Positions 54,664 to 62,875 of a stretch of DNA of 64,000 nt are shown here, in pieces. This DNA comes from Spirosoma rigui (GTDB taxonomy: Bacteria; Bacteroidota; Bacteroidia; Cytophagales; Spirosomataceae): positions 4,278,001 to 4,342,000 of the forward strand of contig NZ_CP020105.1 of NCBI RefSeq assembly GCF_002067135.1, in the 5' to 3' direction. The translations under genes and the position numbers were made by a program. The notes under the pieces are model-generated. The model saw nothing but the letters and a program-made list of their open reading frames with translations, did not search any database and was not told the origin of the DNA. Position 1 is the stretch's first letter, and every line of letters starts with the position of its first letter.

Positions 54664-54747
54664 GTTAAGGCTTACTAACTAGTCTTGTCGAGGCTGCGAC
54701 TGCAAATCCTGTCAATTCAATCAATCCTTTACTCGTCCTAGTCGGTA

Positions 54748-55935
54748 TTACTTCAGTTTACCCATCTGCTCCACATTTCGGCGCGTGTCGAGCTTCGTGG
54801 CCTGAGCGAGTTCCATCGACTTCTGCGCGGCCTTCTGCGCATCGGCAGTTCGGCCACCCCGGCGGTAGGCTTCGGCTAACTCGAAATACAGATCAGCCTG
54901 TTCTTTCTGCGGAGGGCGCATCGATAGTGCTTTTGTGGCCCATTTAGCCACCGTTGGGGCATCGACCGCGTCGGGGCTGTTCCGATTGAACAGCCGGGAA
55001 ATGTACAGGTATTCCGGTACCGACAACTGGTTTGAATTAACCTGCGCTTCCATCCGCTCCAGCGCCTTGGCCGTCTGGCGAGCGTGGAAATAGGCGTTCA
55101 CCTCGGGTAGCAGCGTCCGGTTGGCGGCAACTTTCGGCTCGATCCCTACTTTCACCAGTCCCTGGCGCACTTCCAGTATTTTGCTGATTGGGTACTGACC
55201 ACCCCGGCCACTGAACAGTGACGACATCAAAATATTCTCCGCTACCTGCTCGGTCGCTTCAGCTCCGTAGGCTTTCCGGTACGCGTCCAGGTGACCAAGC
55301 ATATACTGAAACATCGGATTTTCGTAGTCTAGTACGAGCTTTTGCAAAGCCAGCCAGTTGGTCTGGTTGGCAAACGTCGCCGGCGACTGCTGCTTGGCGT
55401 AGTCGTTCATCGCGGCAATGTTCGATGCAGTATCCTTGGTTACGCGGCTGTACATGGCAAAGTCGATCAGAAAGTTCGACGCCCGTTCACCCTGCTGGTA
55501 GCGCGACTTCATGTTCTGGCTGCGTGCCTGCGGGTTGAGCGCATTGGTCCCGTGGCGAATTACCTCATCGGTGGTATTGTTGCTCATGGCAAAATGCACC
55601 AGATTCTGCTGGGGATCGAAGTACAGAAACAGCGGCAGCGACGGTACGAAGAGATGATTCTTGTCCAGAAATACCCGCGTCGATGGCTGGGCAATATCGA
55701 TTTTGGTACTGACGAACTTGGTGTTGTAGAATTTCCCTACCCGGGCATCGGCCAGGGTTGGGACAAAACTCTGACAGACGTGGCAGGTGGGCGAGAAGAT
55801 TTCGACAAACACCGGCTTACCCGTTTTACGGGCTTCCTGAAACACCCGCTCCACGGGTAGCTCTTTAAACTGAATTCCAGCTTTCTGAGCCAGCGCCACG
55901 TTCGCGACGAAAAGCAATAAAAAAAACGTTTTCAT
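54748..55935 (-). CDS. Secreted thioredoxin-fold protein with helical C-terminus
   Basis: A 395-residue exported protein (signal peptide 1-16). The first 130 residues form a thioredoxin-like domain with a CxxC redox pair in SPTCHVCQSF (cysteines near 51 and 54), followed by the cis-proline region VPSLPLFLYFD. Residues 190-395 are helical and end in TPR-like repeats (AYRRGGRTADAQKAAQKSMEL). Such DUF255-like fusions probably act as disulfide reductases or isomerases of exported proteins. Substrates are unknown. Confidence 0.8.
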   Translation of the reverse strand: MKTFFLLLFVANVALAQKAGIQFKELPVERVFQEARKTGKPVFVEIFSPTCHVCQSFVPTLADARVGKFYNTKFVSTKIDIAQPSTRVFLDKNHLFVPSLPLFLYFDPQQNLVHFAMSNNTTDEVIRHGTNALNPQARSQNMKSRYQQGERASNFLIDFAMYSRVTKDTASNIAAMNDYAKQQSPATFANQTNWLALQKLVLDYENPMFQYMLGHLDAYRKAYGAEATEQVAENILMSSLFSGRGGQYPISKILEVRQGLVKVGIEPKVAANRTLLPEVNAYFHARQTAKALERMEAQVNSNQLSVPEYLYISRLFNRNSPDAVDAPTVAKWATKALSMRPPQKEQADLYFELAEAYRRGGRTADAQKAAQKSMELAQATKLDTRRNVEQMGKLK

Positions 55936-56011
55936 GCCTGAAAAAAGTACGGTGTTAAATGGAAGGCTCGTGTTATGTACGTACTCATCAACGTCTGCCG
56001 TTCCGGGTCTA

Positions 56012-56362
56012 TTACTGCTGCTGTTTTTGTTGTTTGATTTCTTCCTCCAGCCGCTTGCTCAGAACGCGGCAGGTATTTTCGATATCGGTCGCCATCTGCT
56101 TGTCGCCGGTGGCGTTAACGGCCGTGTCGGCAATGCCACTCATGATCTCGATCAGAAAGCGCTTCATATCGATCACTTCCATATCCTTGGTCCAGAGGTC
56201 AATTTTCAGCGTGCTGTTATGGTAATGATCCCACAGCGCAATGGCCATGGCCCGCGTATCGCTGAGACCCTCGTTCGGGTTATCGGTAGCCTCCCAATAA
56301 ATTTTTTCGGGTACGTTCTGGTTGTCGAGCTCAACCGCAAAATGAATGTCTGATTTTTTCAT
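56012..56362 (-). CDS. gldC: Gliding motility protein GldC
   Basis: A 116-residue cytoplasmic or peripheral protein. The opening MKKSDIHFAVELDNQNVPEKIYWEATD and the later IALWDHYHNSTLKIDLWTKDMEVIDMKRF are the signature of GldC, a small protein of the Bacteroidota gliding machinery that supports GldB function and is not itself membrane-spanning. The start at 56362 gives the family's normal length; the seven residues upstream are not conserved. No other gld gene lies nearby, as is common because gld genes are scattered. An exact -7 promoter element ends only 5 bp before the ATG. Confidence 0.9.
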   Translation of the reverse strand: MKKSDIHFAVELDNQNVPEKIYWEATDNPNEGLSDTRAMAIALWDHYHNSTLKIDLWTKDMEVIDMKRFLIEIMSGIADTAVNATGDKQMATDIENTCRVLSKRLEEEIKQQKQQQ

Positions 56363-56367
56363 AGCCA

Positions 56368-56375
56368 CAAATTTA
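56368..56375 (-). promoter_or_regulatory. -7 element for gldC, predicting a leaderless transcript
   Basis: The minus strand reads TAAATTTG, an exact TAnnTTTG match, ending 5 bp upstream of the gldC ATG. The usual spacing puts the first transcribed base at or next to the start codon. Confidence 0.45.
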
Positions 56376-56476
56376 CGGAACATGGCCGGGAATTACAGCC
56401 TACCAAGCTAGTAAGCTCGTAGGGCAAACCCGTGGAAGTAAAAAACAATAATCGATCCAGAACGGCATCACCGTGG

Positions 56477-56507
56477 TTGGCGGGCGGCAAAAAACCGGCT
56501 ACTTTCG
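56477..56507 (+). promoter_or_regulatory. Promoter of the YffB-like gene
   Basis: TTG at 56477-56479 and TACTTTCG at 56500-56507 (one mismatch) are separated by 20 bp, 19 bp before the ATG at 56527. Confidence 0.5.
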
Positions 56508-56526
56508 CCCCGCACAACCAACGGCC

Positions 56527-56874
56527 ATGTATACCTTATTCGCCATTCCCAATTGTGATACCGTCAAGAAAGCCCGCACCTGGCTGGCCGAACACGGCAT
56601 CGACTACCAGTTTCACGACTACAAAAAACAGGGCATCGACCAGCCAACGATCGACCACTGGCTTGCCCAGAAACCCTGGGAAGAACTCGTTAACCGCGCC
56701 GGCCAAACCTGGAAGAAGCTCCCCGACGATGAAAAACCCACCGATGCCGCCGGAGCAACGGCCCTGATGATGGCCAAACCATCGGTCATCCGTCGCCCGC
56801 TCATCGTAGCCGACGGCAGGATCGTTGCTCTTGGCTTCAATCCGGCCCTGTATTCGGAAACGTTTTCCCGCTGA
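56527..56874 (+). CDS. ArsC/Spx/YffB-family reductase
   Basis: A 115-residue thioredoxin-fold protein. The opening AIPNCDTVKKARTWL carries the single active-site cysteine in the NCDTVKKA form of YffB, followed by DYQFHDYKKQGI and a C-terminal MMAKPSVIRRPLIVADGRIVALGF. The YffB group is related to arsenate reductase but is thought to act in thiol or glutathione-linked redox reactions. The ATG at 56527 was preferred to a frame extension that crosses the promoter. The truncated haemoglobin gene begins 18 bp after its stop codon, so the two are probably co-transcribed. Confidence 0.88.
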   Translation: MYTLFAIPNCDTVKKARTWLAEHGIDYQFHDYKKQGIDQPTIDHWLAQKPWEELVNRAGQTWKKLPDDEKPTDAAGATALMMAKPSVIRRPLIVADGRIVALGFNPALYSETFSR

Positions 56875-56892
56875 TGCGTGGTTATTTCTGAA

Positions 56893-57309
56893 ATGAGCAC
56901 GGCTATGACGAAAAGAACGCTGGACTCACCGGAAGCAGTACGCTTTCTGGTGGATTCATTTTACGATAAAGTTCGGGTAGACCCGCTGATTGGTCCCGTG
57001 TTTACGGTTGTCGCGCAGGTCGACTGGTCGAAACATTTACCGAAGATGTATGCCTTCTGGGAATCGCTGATCCTGGGGAACAATGCCTATGACGGTCATC
57101 CGTTCCGGCCGCACCTGATCGTTAACCAGCAACACACGCTGACGATCGATCATTTTGAACGGTGGCTACAGCTTTTTTCGGCTACCCTTTCGGAAAATTT
57201 CATGGGCGACACCGCCGATCAGGTACGGCAGCGGGCCACCCAGATTGCACTGGTCTGGACCAACAAGCTCGACTACATCAACAACGACGCGCACATGGGC
57301 GCCCAGTAA
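56893..57309 (+). CDS. Group III truncated haemoglobin
   Basis: A 138-residue globin. The helices VRFLVDSFYDKVRVDPLIGPVF, KMYAFWESLILGNNAYDG and HTLTIDHFERWLQLF match the group III 2-on-2 haemoglobins; H81, the first histidine of the last motif, is the likely proximal haem ligand. Group III members often serve in nitric-oxide or oxygen chemistry (for example, Ctb in Campylobacter). The first ATG of two (56893, 56905) was used. It forms a probable two-gene unit with the thiol-reductase gene upstream. It is a second candidate NO-related haem protein in this window besides H-NOX, but 20 kb away. Confidence 0.85.
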   Translation: MSTAMTKRTLDSPEAVRFLVDSFYDKVRVDPLIGPVFTVVAQVDWSKHLPKMYAFWESLILGNNAYDGHPFRPHLIVNQQHTLTIDHFERWLQLFSATLSENFMGDTADQVRQRATQIALVWTNKLDYINNDAHMGAQ

Positions 57310-57318
57310 AAAGAAACA

Positions 57319-57360
57319 GGACGGGTTCGATCGGTGCACGTGCACTGATCGAACCCGTCC
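57319..57360. terminator. Palindromic terminator between convergent genes
   Basis: A 42-base near-palindrome (21-base arms, one wobble pair) folds into a long hairpin and is followed by CGTCTTTT. It separates the truncated haemoglobin gene from the convergent DUF4197 gene. Confidence 0.82.
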
Positions 57361-57382
57361 CGTCTTTTATAAACCGTATCCC

Positions 57383-58138
57383 CTATTTGCTGCCAAATAC
57401 CCGCTTCAGCAGATCGGACACGCGGGCGGCTGGGTTTTCCCGGATCTTCTGCTCTTCCTGGGCAACCAGCAAAAACAGACCATCAACGGCCTTACCGGTG
57501 GCATACTGCGTCAGGCTGGGATTCACCTTCTGCACCAGCGGGATTTTATTGTAGGTGTTGACCAGATCGGCGTAGTACCGCGTGGCGTTATTTTTCTTCA
57601 GTGTGCTGTCGATGATGGGCGTGAACTCCGTAACCAGCTGCTGCCCAGACGTCCGGCGCAGGTACTGCGTAGCGGCATCGTTCTGACCGCGCAGGATGCC
57701 CACCGCATCGCCGATGCTCATGGACGTAATGGCTTTTATGAAGACGGGCTTGGCAACTTTGGCCGCATCTTCGGCCGCACGGTTCAGCGACAGTTCGAAT
57801 TTGTCAACCTGGGGGCCCAGGCCAATCTGCCGCAGCCGTGACGCCACTTTCTGGGCTTCGGGCGGGAAAGCGATCCGGAGCAGGGGATTTTTAAAGTAGC
57901 CGTCCGTTGCCGACGCCTGATCGGCTCCTTTGCTGATACCCACCCGCAGGGCTTCTTTCAACCCCGAGGCAATATCGCTGCTCGTCAGGCTCCCCGAAGC
58001 ACCGCCAGGCTGCGTGACGGCCTCCAGCACTTTACCAAAAAAACCACCCGACGACTTCTTCTGGGTTGTATCCTGCGCCTGCAATGTAGTCGCCAGCGAA
58101 AAGGCGAGTACGGTTGCCAGTAATGTCTTTTTCTTCAT
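57383..58138 (-). CDS. Secreted DUF4197 protein
   Basis: A 251-residue exported protein (signal peptide 1-22). The pattern ASGLKEALRVGISKGADQAS, FPPEAQKVASRLRQIGL, and AITSMSIGDAVGILRGQNDAATQYLR is characteristic of DUF4197, an all-helical family in Bacteroidota and Proteobacteria. No activity is known. It lies in the periplasm or on the membrane surface. The gene stands between the haemoglobin pair and the divergent cinA gene. Confidence 0.88.
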   Translation of the reverse strand: MKKKTLLATVLAFSLATTLQAQDTTQKKSSGGFFGKVLEAVTQPGGASGSLTSSDIASGLKEALRVGISKGADQASATDGYFKNPLLRIAFPPEAQKVASRLRQIGLGPQVDKFELSLNRAAEDAAKVAKPVFIKAITSMSIGDAVGILRGQNDAATQYLRRTSGQQLVTEFTPIIDSTLKKNNATRYYADLVNTYNKIPLVQKVNPSLTQYATGKAVDGLFLLVAQEEQKIRENPAARVSDLLKRVFGSK

Positions 58139-58175
58139 CTCCGATAATTCAGGTTAACCAATACCTAACGGCCAA

Positions 58176-58204
58176 TTGGCCTAAATCGTTTTTTCGTACT
58201 TTTG
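58176..58204 (+). promoter_or_regulatory. Promoter of cinA
   Basis: TTG at 58176-58178 and an exact -7 element TACTTTTG at 58197-58204 are separated by 18 bp. The predicted leader is about 100 bases. Confidence 0.6.
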
Positions 58205-58311
58205 ACCACACTAACTGGATAATGTAAAGCGCCTGATGAATAAATAATTGTTTATCAGCCCCAGGACATCGCAAAGCCGTTTTTGTGTACTGGGTTCAGG
58301 TCCTACCTTCT

Positions 58312-59565
58312 ATGATCAACACCATCCGTGCCGAAGTAATCACGATCGGCGACGAAATTCTATTCGGGCAGATTACCGACACCAACACCCAATGGATCGG
58401 CACTGAGCTTACTAATATCGGCATGCGTGTCACCCGCAAATCGTCGATTGGTGACCAGGCCGATGCCATCCTGCAGATACTGAACGAAGCCCACCAGCGC
58501 GCCGATGTCATCATCCTGACGGGTGGGCTGGGGCCAACCAAAGACGATATCACCAAGAAAACGCTTTGCACGTATTTTGGCGTGGGCATGGTACGAAACG
58601 AAACGGCCCTCGCGCTTGTGACGAGCTTCTTCGAGAAGCGGGGCCGCGAAATGACCGATCTCAACCGGGGCCAGGCCGACCTGCCCGCCAATGCCGAGTA
58701 CATCCAGAATGACTGGGGTACCGCGCCGGGTATGTGGTTCAACCACCAGGGGCGGGTCTATATTTCCCTGCCGGGGGTACCGTTCGAGATGAAACATCTG
58801 ATGACGAACCGGATGCTGCCCAAACTCCGGGAGACGTTCGCTCTGCCCATTATCCGGCACAAGATGATCCGGACCATTGGCGTTGGCGAGTCATTTCTGG
58901 CCGAGCGGATCGAAGGATGGGAAGATGCCCTGCCCAGCCACATCAAGCTGGCCTACCTCCCCCACTTTGGTCAGGTCAGGCTGCGGCTGACGGCTACCGG
59001 CACTGACGATGCCCTTATCGACCGCGAACTGGCCGAACAGGTAGCGAAGGTGATGCCGCTCATCGAGAAGAATGTGTATGGCTACGACAACGATGAACTC
59101 GAAACCGTTGTTGGTCAACTCCTGGCGGGCAACGGACTGACGCTGGGCATTGCCGAGAGCTGCACGGGTGGTTACGTCTCGGCCCAGATCACGAAAGTCC
59201 CCGGTTCTTCGGCCTATTTCAAAGGCAGCATCGTAAGCTACAGCAATGATGTTAAGGTGAGTCAACTGGGTGTAAAGGCCGACGCCCTGGCTCAGCACGG
59301 GGCCGTCAGCGAAGAAACAATCCGGCAAATGGCCGAGGGCGTCCGACGGGCGCTGGGTACCACCTTCGGCATTGCCACGAGCGGCATCGCAGGGCCCGAT
59401 GGCGGCACCCCCGACAAGCCCGTGGGAACCGTCTGGATTGCCTGCGCCGGCGAACAGCGCACCGTTACGCGGCTGCTTAAACTGGGACAGTACCGCGACC
59501 AGAACATTCAGCTTACCGCTACCTATGTGCTTAACATGCTGCGGGAAGAACTAATCAATCAGTAA
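58312..59565 (+). CDS. cinA: CinA-family nicotinamide mononucleotide deamidase-like protein
   Basis: A 417-residue two-domain protein. The N-terminal MoaB/MogA-like domain (residues 1-170) starts AEVITIGDEILFGQITDTNTQWIG and contains ILTGGLGPTKDD, and acts as an ADP-ribose pyrophosphatase in characterised members. The C-terminal domain (from about 255) has GIAESCTGGYVSAQ and GIAGPDGGTPDKPVGTVW, the NMN deamidase signature. The pair works in NAD recycling. The start at 58312 was taken because the conserved region begins five residues later; upstream codons are non-conserved. Confidence 0.93.
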   Translation: MINTIRAEVITIGDEILFGQITDTNTQWIGTELTNIGMRVTRKSSIGDQADAILQILNEAHQRADVIILTGGLGPTKDDITKKTLCTYFGVGMVRNETALALVTSFFEKRGREMTDLNRGQADLPANAEYIQNDWGTAPGMWFNHQGRVYISLPGVPFEMKHLMTNRMLPKLRETFALPIIRHKMIRTIGVGESFLAERIEGWEDALPSHIKLAYLPHFGQVRLRLTATGTDDALIDRELAEQVAKVMPLIEKNVYGYDNDELETVVGQLLAGNGLTLGIAESCTGGYVSAQITKVPGSSAYFKGSIVSYSNDVKVSQLGVKADALAQHGAVSEETIRQMAEGVRRALGTTFGIATSGIAGPDGGTPDKPVGTVWIACAGEQRTVTRLLKLGQYRDQNIQLTATYVLNMLREELINQ

Positions 59566-59620
59566 CAGGCATCAGGAGCGACTATTCCCACACGCTCCCA
59601 CCGCCTTACTCTAAAAAACT

Positions 59621-61135
59621 ATGGCACTCATCGATATGGTCATGCCCAAAATGGGCGAGAGTATTATGGAATGTACGGTCATTGCGTGGCTTAAACAGCC
59701 CGGCGACCGCGTCGAAGCCGACGAGTCGGTACTGGAAGTAGCCACCGATAAAGTCGACACCGAAGTGCCGGCTCCGTACAACGGTATCCTGAAAGAAGTG
59801 CTGGTAAAGGATGGTGACGTAGTGGCCGTTGGTGCGCCCATTGCCCGCATCGAAACAGAAGAAGCGGTCTCCGGCGACGACCAGCCTGCGCCTACCCAGT
59901 CGACCCCGGAATCCTCATCGGAAGCGCAGCCGGTCAATGCTAACCAGACGCCCGTGGGTATTGGCGACGTAGCCAATGTACCCGCCGACGTCAGCCAGGC
60001 TGTCGACGCTGACACCGACGAAGTCCGGGCCGCCCGGGAACTGGAATCCAGCATTATGGCCATGAGCAGTTCGGGCACACCGATGCACGACAAAGCCGTT
60101 GCTGCATCGCCAACCCGGCTTGTGACCGACAGCGCCGTTGCGTTTCCCGACCGTTTCTACTCGCCCCTGGTTCTGAATATTGCCAAAGAGGAAGGGATCT
60201 CACGTACCGAACTTGACCGCATCGTGGGGTCGGGTGCCGACAACCGGGTGACCAAAAAAGACATGCTGGCCTACGTCATTGACCGGGCTGAAGGACGTGT
60301 AGCACCCGCCGGACTGGAATCGGTTGACGTACCGAAACCCGCGCAACCCGCTCCGCAGCCGGCACCGTCGCCAAAACCACAACCCTCAGCGCCGGTCAGT
60401 ACCAACGGCAATGGCTCGCTGAACGGGCAGTCCGACATTATCCAGATGGACCGGATGCGAAAAATGATTGCGCAGCGGATGGTGGAGTCGAAGCAGATTT
60501 CCCCGCACGTCAGCTCATTCGTGGAAGCCGATCTGACGTCCGTAGTGCAGTGGCGCACGCGCATGAAGGACAAGTTCAAGCAGCAGACCGGCGAGAATCT
60601 GACCTATACGCCCATTCTGGTCGAAGCCATTGTGCGGGCCATCAAGGACTTCCCGATGATCAACGTATCGGTCGAGGGCGATACGATTCTGGTGAAAAAG
60701 CAGGTGAACATAGGCATGGCTGTAGCCCTGCCGAGCGGCAACCTCATCGTACCGGTCATTCACAACGCCGACCAGTATAACCTCGTGGGGTTGACTAAAA
60801 AGGTCAACGACCTGACCAAACGCGCCCGTGAGAACAAACTTACCGCCGACGATCTGGCGGGGGGCACCTACACCATTTCGAACATCGGCACCTTTGGCAA
60901 CCTAATGGGTACCCCCATTATTGTCCAGCCGCAGGTGGCGATCATGGCGTTCGGGGCCATCGTAAAAAAACCCGCCGTCATTGAAACGGCCGAAGGCGAC
61001 TTCATCGGCATCCGGCAGTTGATGTTCCTTTCTCATTCCTACGATCACCGCGTTGTCGACGGCTCCCTGGGCGGGCAGTTCGTTCGGCGCGTAGCTGATT
61101 ACCTCGAAAAATTTGACATAGACCGATCGTTATGA
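59621..61135 (+). CDS. 2-oxo acid dehydrogenase E2 (lipoyl acyltransferase)
   Basis: A 504-residue E2 subunit. One lipoyl domain occupies residues 1-80, with lipoyl-lysine K44 in ATDKVDTEV. A long acidic linker follows, then a peripheral-subunit-binding domain near 188-226 (YSPLVLNIAKEEGISRTEL). A proline- and alanine-rich linker leads to the catalytic domain (from about 275), which ends with the active-site block SYDHRVVDGSLGG. The layout fits a branched-chain or pyruvate/2-oxoglutarate dehydrogenase complex; the preference cannot be fixed. No E1 or E3 gene is next to it. It overlaps the following nucleotidase gene by ATGA. Confidence 0.88.
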   Translation: MALIDMVMPKMGESIMECTVIAWLKQPGDRVEADESVLEVATDKVDTEVPAPYNGILKEVLVKDGDVVAVGAPIARIETEEAVSGDDQPAPTQSTPESSSEAQPVNANQTPVGIGDVANVPADVSQAVDADTDEVRAARELESSIMAMSSSGTPMHDKAVAASPTRLVTDSAVAFPDRFYSPLVLNIAKEEGISRTELDRIVGSGADNRVTKKDMLAYVIDRAEGRVAPAGLESVDVPKPAQPAPQPAPSPKPQPSAPVSTNGNGSLNGQSDIIQMDRMRKMIAQRMVESKQISPHVSSFVEADLTSVVQWRTRMKDKFKQQTGENLTYTPILVEAIVRAIKDFPMINVSVEGDTILVKKQVNIGMAVALPSGNLIVPVIHNADQYNLVGLTKKVNDLTKRARENKLTADDLAGGTYTISNIGTFGNLMGTPIIVQPQVAIMAFGAIVKKPAVIETAEGDFIGIRQLMFLSHSYDHRVVDGSLGGQFVRRVADYLEKFDIDRSL

Positions 61136-61659
61136 AACAACGCATTGCCATCGACATGGACGACGTCATGGCCGACACACACACCAAATTTATTCAGCTG
61201 TACCTGGAGGGCGATATGCCCCGCTACACCCTGGAAGAGCTAAAAGAAAAATCCTTTCACGAACTGTTCGACGAGCACGAATACAAGGCCCTGTCCGATC
61301 GGGTCTACGAACCGGGCTTCTTTCGCGATATTCCGGTTATGGAAGGCGCGCAGGACGTCATTGCCGATCTGATGACGAAGTACGACGTGTACATTGCTAC
61401 GGCGGCTCAGGAGTTCCCGAACTCGCTCCGCGAAAAGTGGGACTGGCTGCAGGAGCATTTTCCGGCTATTACCTGGCACCACTACGTATTCCTGGGTGAT
61501 AAAAGCATTCTCAATACAGATTTCCTCATCGACGATCTGCCCCGCAACCTGCGCACCTTCCAGGGCGAAGGGCTTTTGTACGATGCCCTTCACAACCGCG
61601 ACGACCAGGCTTTCCGGCGGGTAAAATCCTGGCAGGATATAGCCACCATTTTGCTCTAA
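61132..61659 (+). CDS. NT5C-type 5'-nucleotidase
   Basis: A 175-residue HAD-superfamily phosphatase. The nucleophile motif IAIDMDDVMADTHTKF (residues 5-20) has the DxDD form of 5'(3')-deoxyribonucleotidases. TAAQEFPNSLREKWDWL supplies the second HAD motif, and FLIDDLPRNL the acidic motif. It should dephosphorylate (deoxy)nucleoside monophosphates in the cytoplasm. Its ATG overlaps the E2 stop codon (ATGA at 61132-61135), so translation is coupled. The functional link to the E2 gene is not obvious. A terminator follows. Confidence 0.88.
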   Translation: MKQRIAIDMDDVMADTHTKFIQLYLEGDMPRYTLEELKEKSFHELFDEHEYKALSDRVYEPGFFRDIPVMEGAQDVIADLMTKYDVYIATAAQEFPNSLREKWDWLQEHFPAITWHHYVFLGDKSILNTDFLIDDLPRNLRTFQGEGLLYDALHNRDDQAFRRVKSWQDIATILL

Positions 61660-61686
61660 CACACAAACGGCACGACTGGGTCTGAT

Positions 61687-61735
61687 CGGCCCTGCAATGA
61701 GCCAACCGGTTTACGGTTGACGCATTGCAGGGCCG
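61687..61735 (+). terminator. Hairpin terminator
   Basis: A 13-bp perfect outer stem (61687-61699 and 61723-61735) encloses a small internal loop and a further 6-bp stem. It ends close to TTTG, 28 bp after the nucleotidase stop codon. Confidence 0.78.
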
Positions 61736-61840
61736 TTTGCGGTATTCGGGTATAGGTAGTCCTGTCATTTTTTATCCTTTGCGTTTCTGTATTCACCAGA
61801 TCCCCCGCGTCAGTCGCGCATGACCCGTTGACCCCCATAC

Positions 61841-62875
61841 ATGGCACTACTACTACGCTTTGGACGAGCAATTTGCGGACTCAGTCTGCTCCTCAGTTTA
61901 TTGACTACTCCTTTTGCCGCCGGCCAATCAACCGGGCTAGCCGCTGTTCAACCCCGTATGCGCGTGATCGTAGACAACGATTTCAGCGGGGACCCCGACG
62001 GGCTATTTCAACTGGCGCACCTGCTGCTGTCGCCTTCGGTAGACGTACGGGCTATCATCGGCTCGCACCTGAACGTAAACGATGGCTTCGACGGGTCGAA
62101 GACGCAGGCCGACAATGCCGCCAGGAAAGCGAAGGAATTGATTCAGGTCATGGGTGTGGGCAAAACCATTCCTATTCTGGCGGGGTCCAACACGGCCCTG
62201 GTGAACGACAGTACACCCGTGAAAAATGAAGCCGTTAACGCCATCATTCAGGAGGCTCTGCGCACCGATACCAAACTACCCCTATATGTCGTCTGCGGGG
62301 CGGGGCTGACCGAAATTGCGTCGGCTGCGCTGACCAATCCGCAAATTGCCGATAAACTCACAGTTATCTGGATCGGTGGTCCCGAATACGCTGAACTGGC
62401 TACGCCCCCACCGGGCTACTCGGAAATCGAATACAACCTCAACATCGACCAGGCTGCAGCCCGGGCTGTTTTCAACCGGTCGTCGCTGCCCCTGTGGCAG
62501 GTGCCCCGTAATGTGTACCGGCAATGCCTGCTGTCATACGCGCAGTTGCTCACGAACGTGAAACCCCGTGGCAAAACCGGTGCTTACCTGAGCGGAACAC
62601 TCGAAACCCTGATGGCACGTATCCAGCGCTACATCAATATCGGCGAAACCTATATTCTGGGCGACAGTCCGCTGGTGTTGCTCACAGCCCTTCAGTCGTC
62701 GTTCGAACCCGACCCCTCGTCGAGTCAGTACGTAGTGCGGCAGGCGCCCCGCATCAATCAGGCCGGCGTGTATGCGGTCAACCACAAAGGCCGGCCCATT
62801 CGCGTGTACACCCAACTGGACACGCACCTGATGTTCGCCGATTTTTTCGCCAAGCTTGAGCTTATGCGTCCATGA
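61841..62875 (+). CDS. Secreted nucleoside-hydrolase-fold protein
   Basis: A 344-residue exported protein (signal peptide 1-29). The mature part starts RVIVDNDFSGDPDGLFQLAHLLL, a variant of the DxDxxxDD calcium motif of inosine-uridine hydrolases in which one aspartate is replaced (NDFSGDPDG). The fold continues with LLVV-like strands (LPLYVVCGAGLTEIA) and IWIGG, as in the family. The substrate could be a nucleoside or a related glycoside. It overlaps the next gene by ATGA, and both proteins are exported, so they probably work on the same external compound. Confidence 0.78.
   Translation: MALLLRFGRAICGLSLLLSLLTTPFAAGQSTGLAAVQPRMRVIVDNDFSGDPDGLFQLAHLLLSPSVDVRAIIGSHLNVNDGFDGSKTQADNAARKAKELIQVMGVGKTIPILAGSNTALVNDSTPVKNEAVNAIIQEALRTDTKLPLYVVCGAGLTEIASAALTNPQIADKLTVIWIGGPEYAELATPPPGYSEIEYNLNIDQAAARAVFNRSSLPLWQVPRNVYRQCLLSYAQLLTNVKPRGKTGAYLSGTLETLMARIQRYINIGETYILGDSPLVLLTALQSSFEPDPSSSQYVVRQAPRINQAGVYAVNHKGRPIRVYTQLDTHLMFADFFAKLELMRP

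Noticed and set aside
57319-57360. The long palindrome considered as an integration site or origin element.
   Set aside because: Its position between two convergent stop codons and the short T-run after it are explained by transcription termination.
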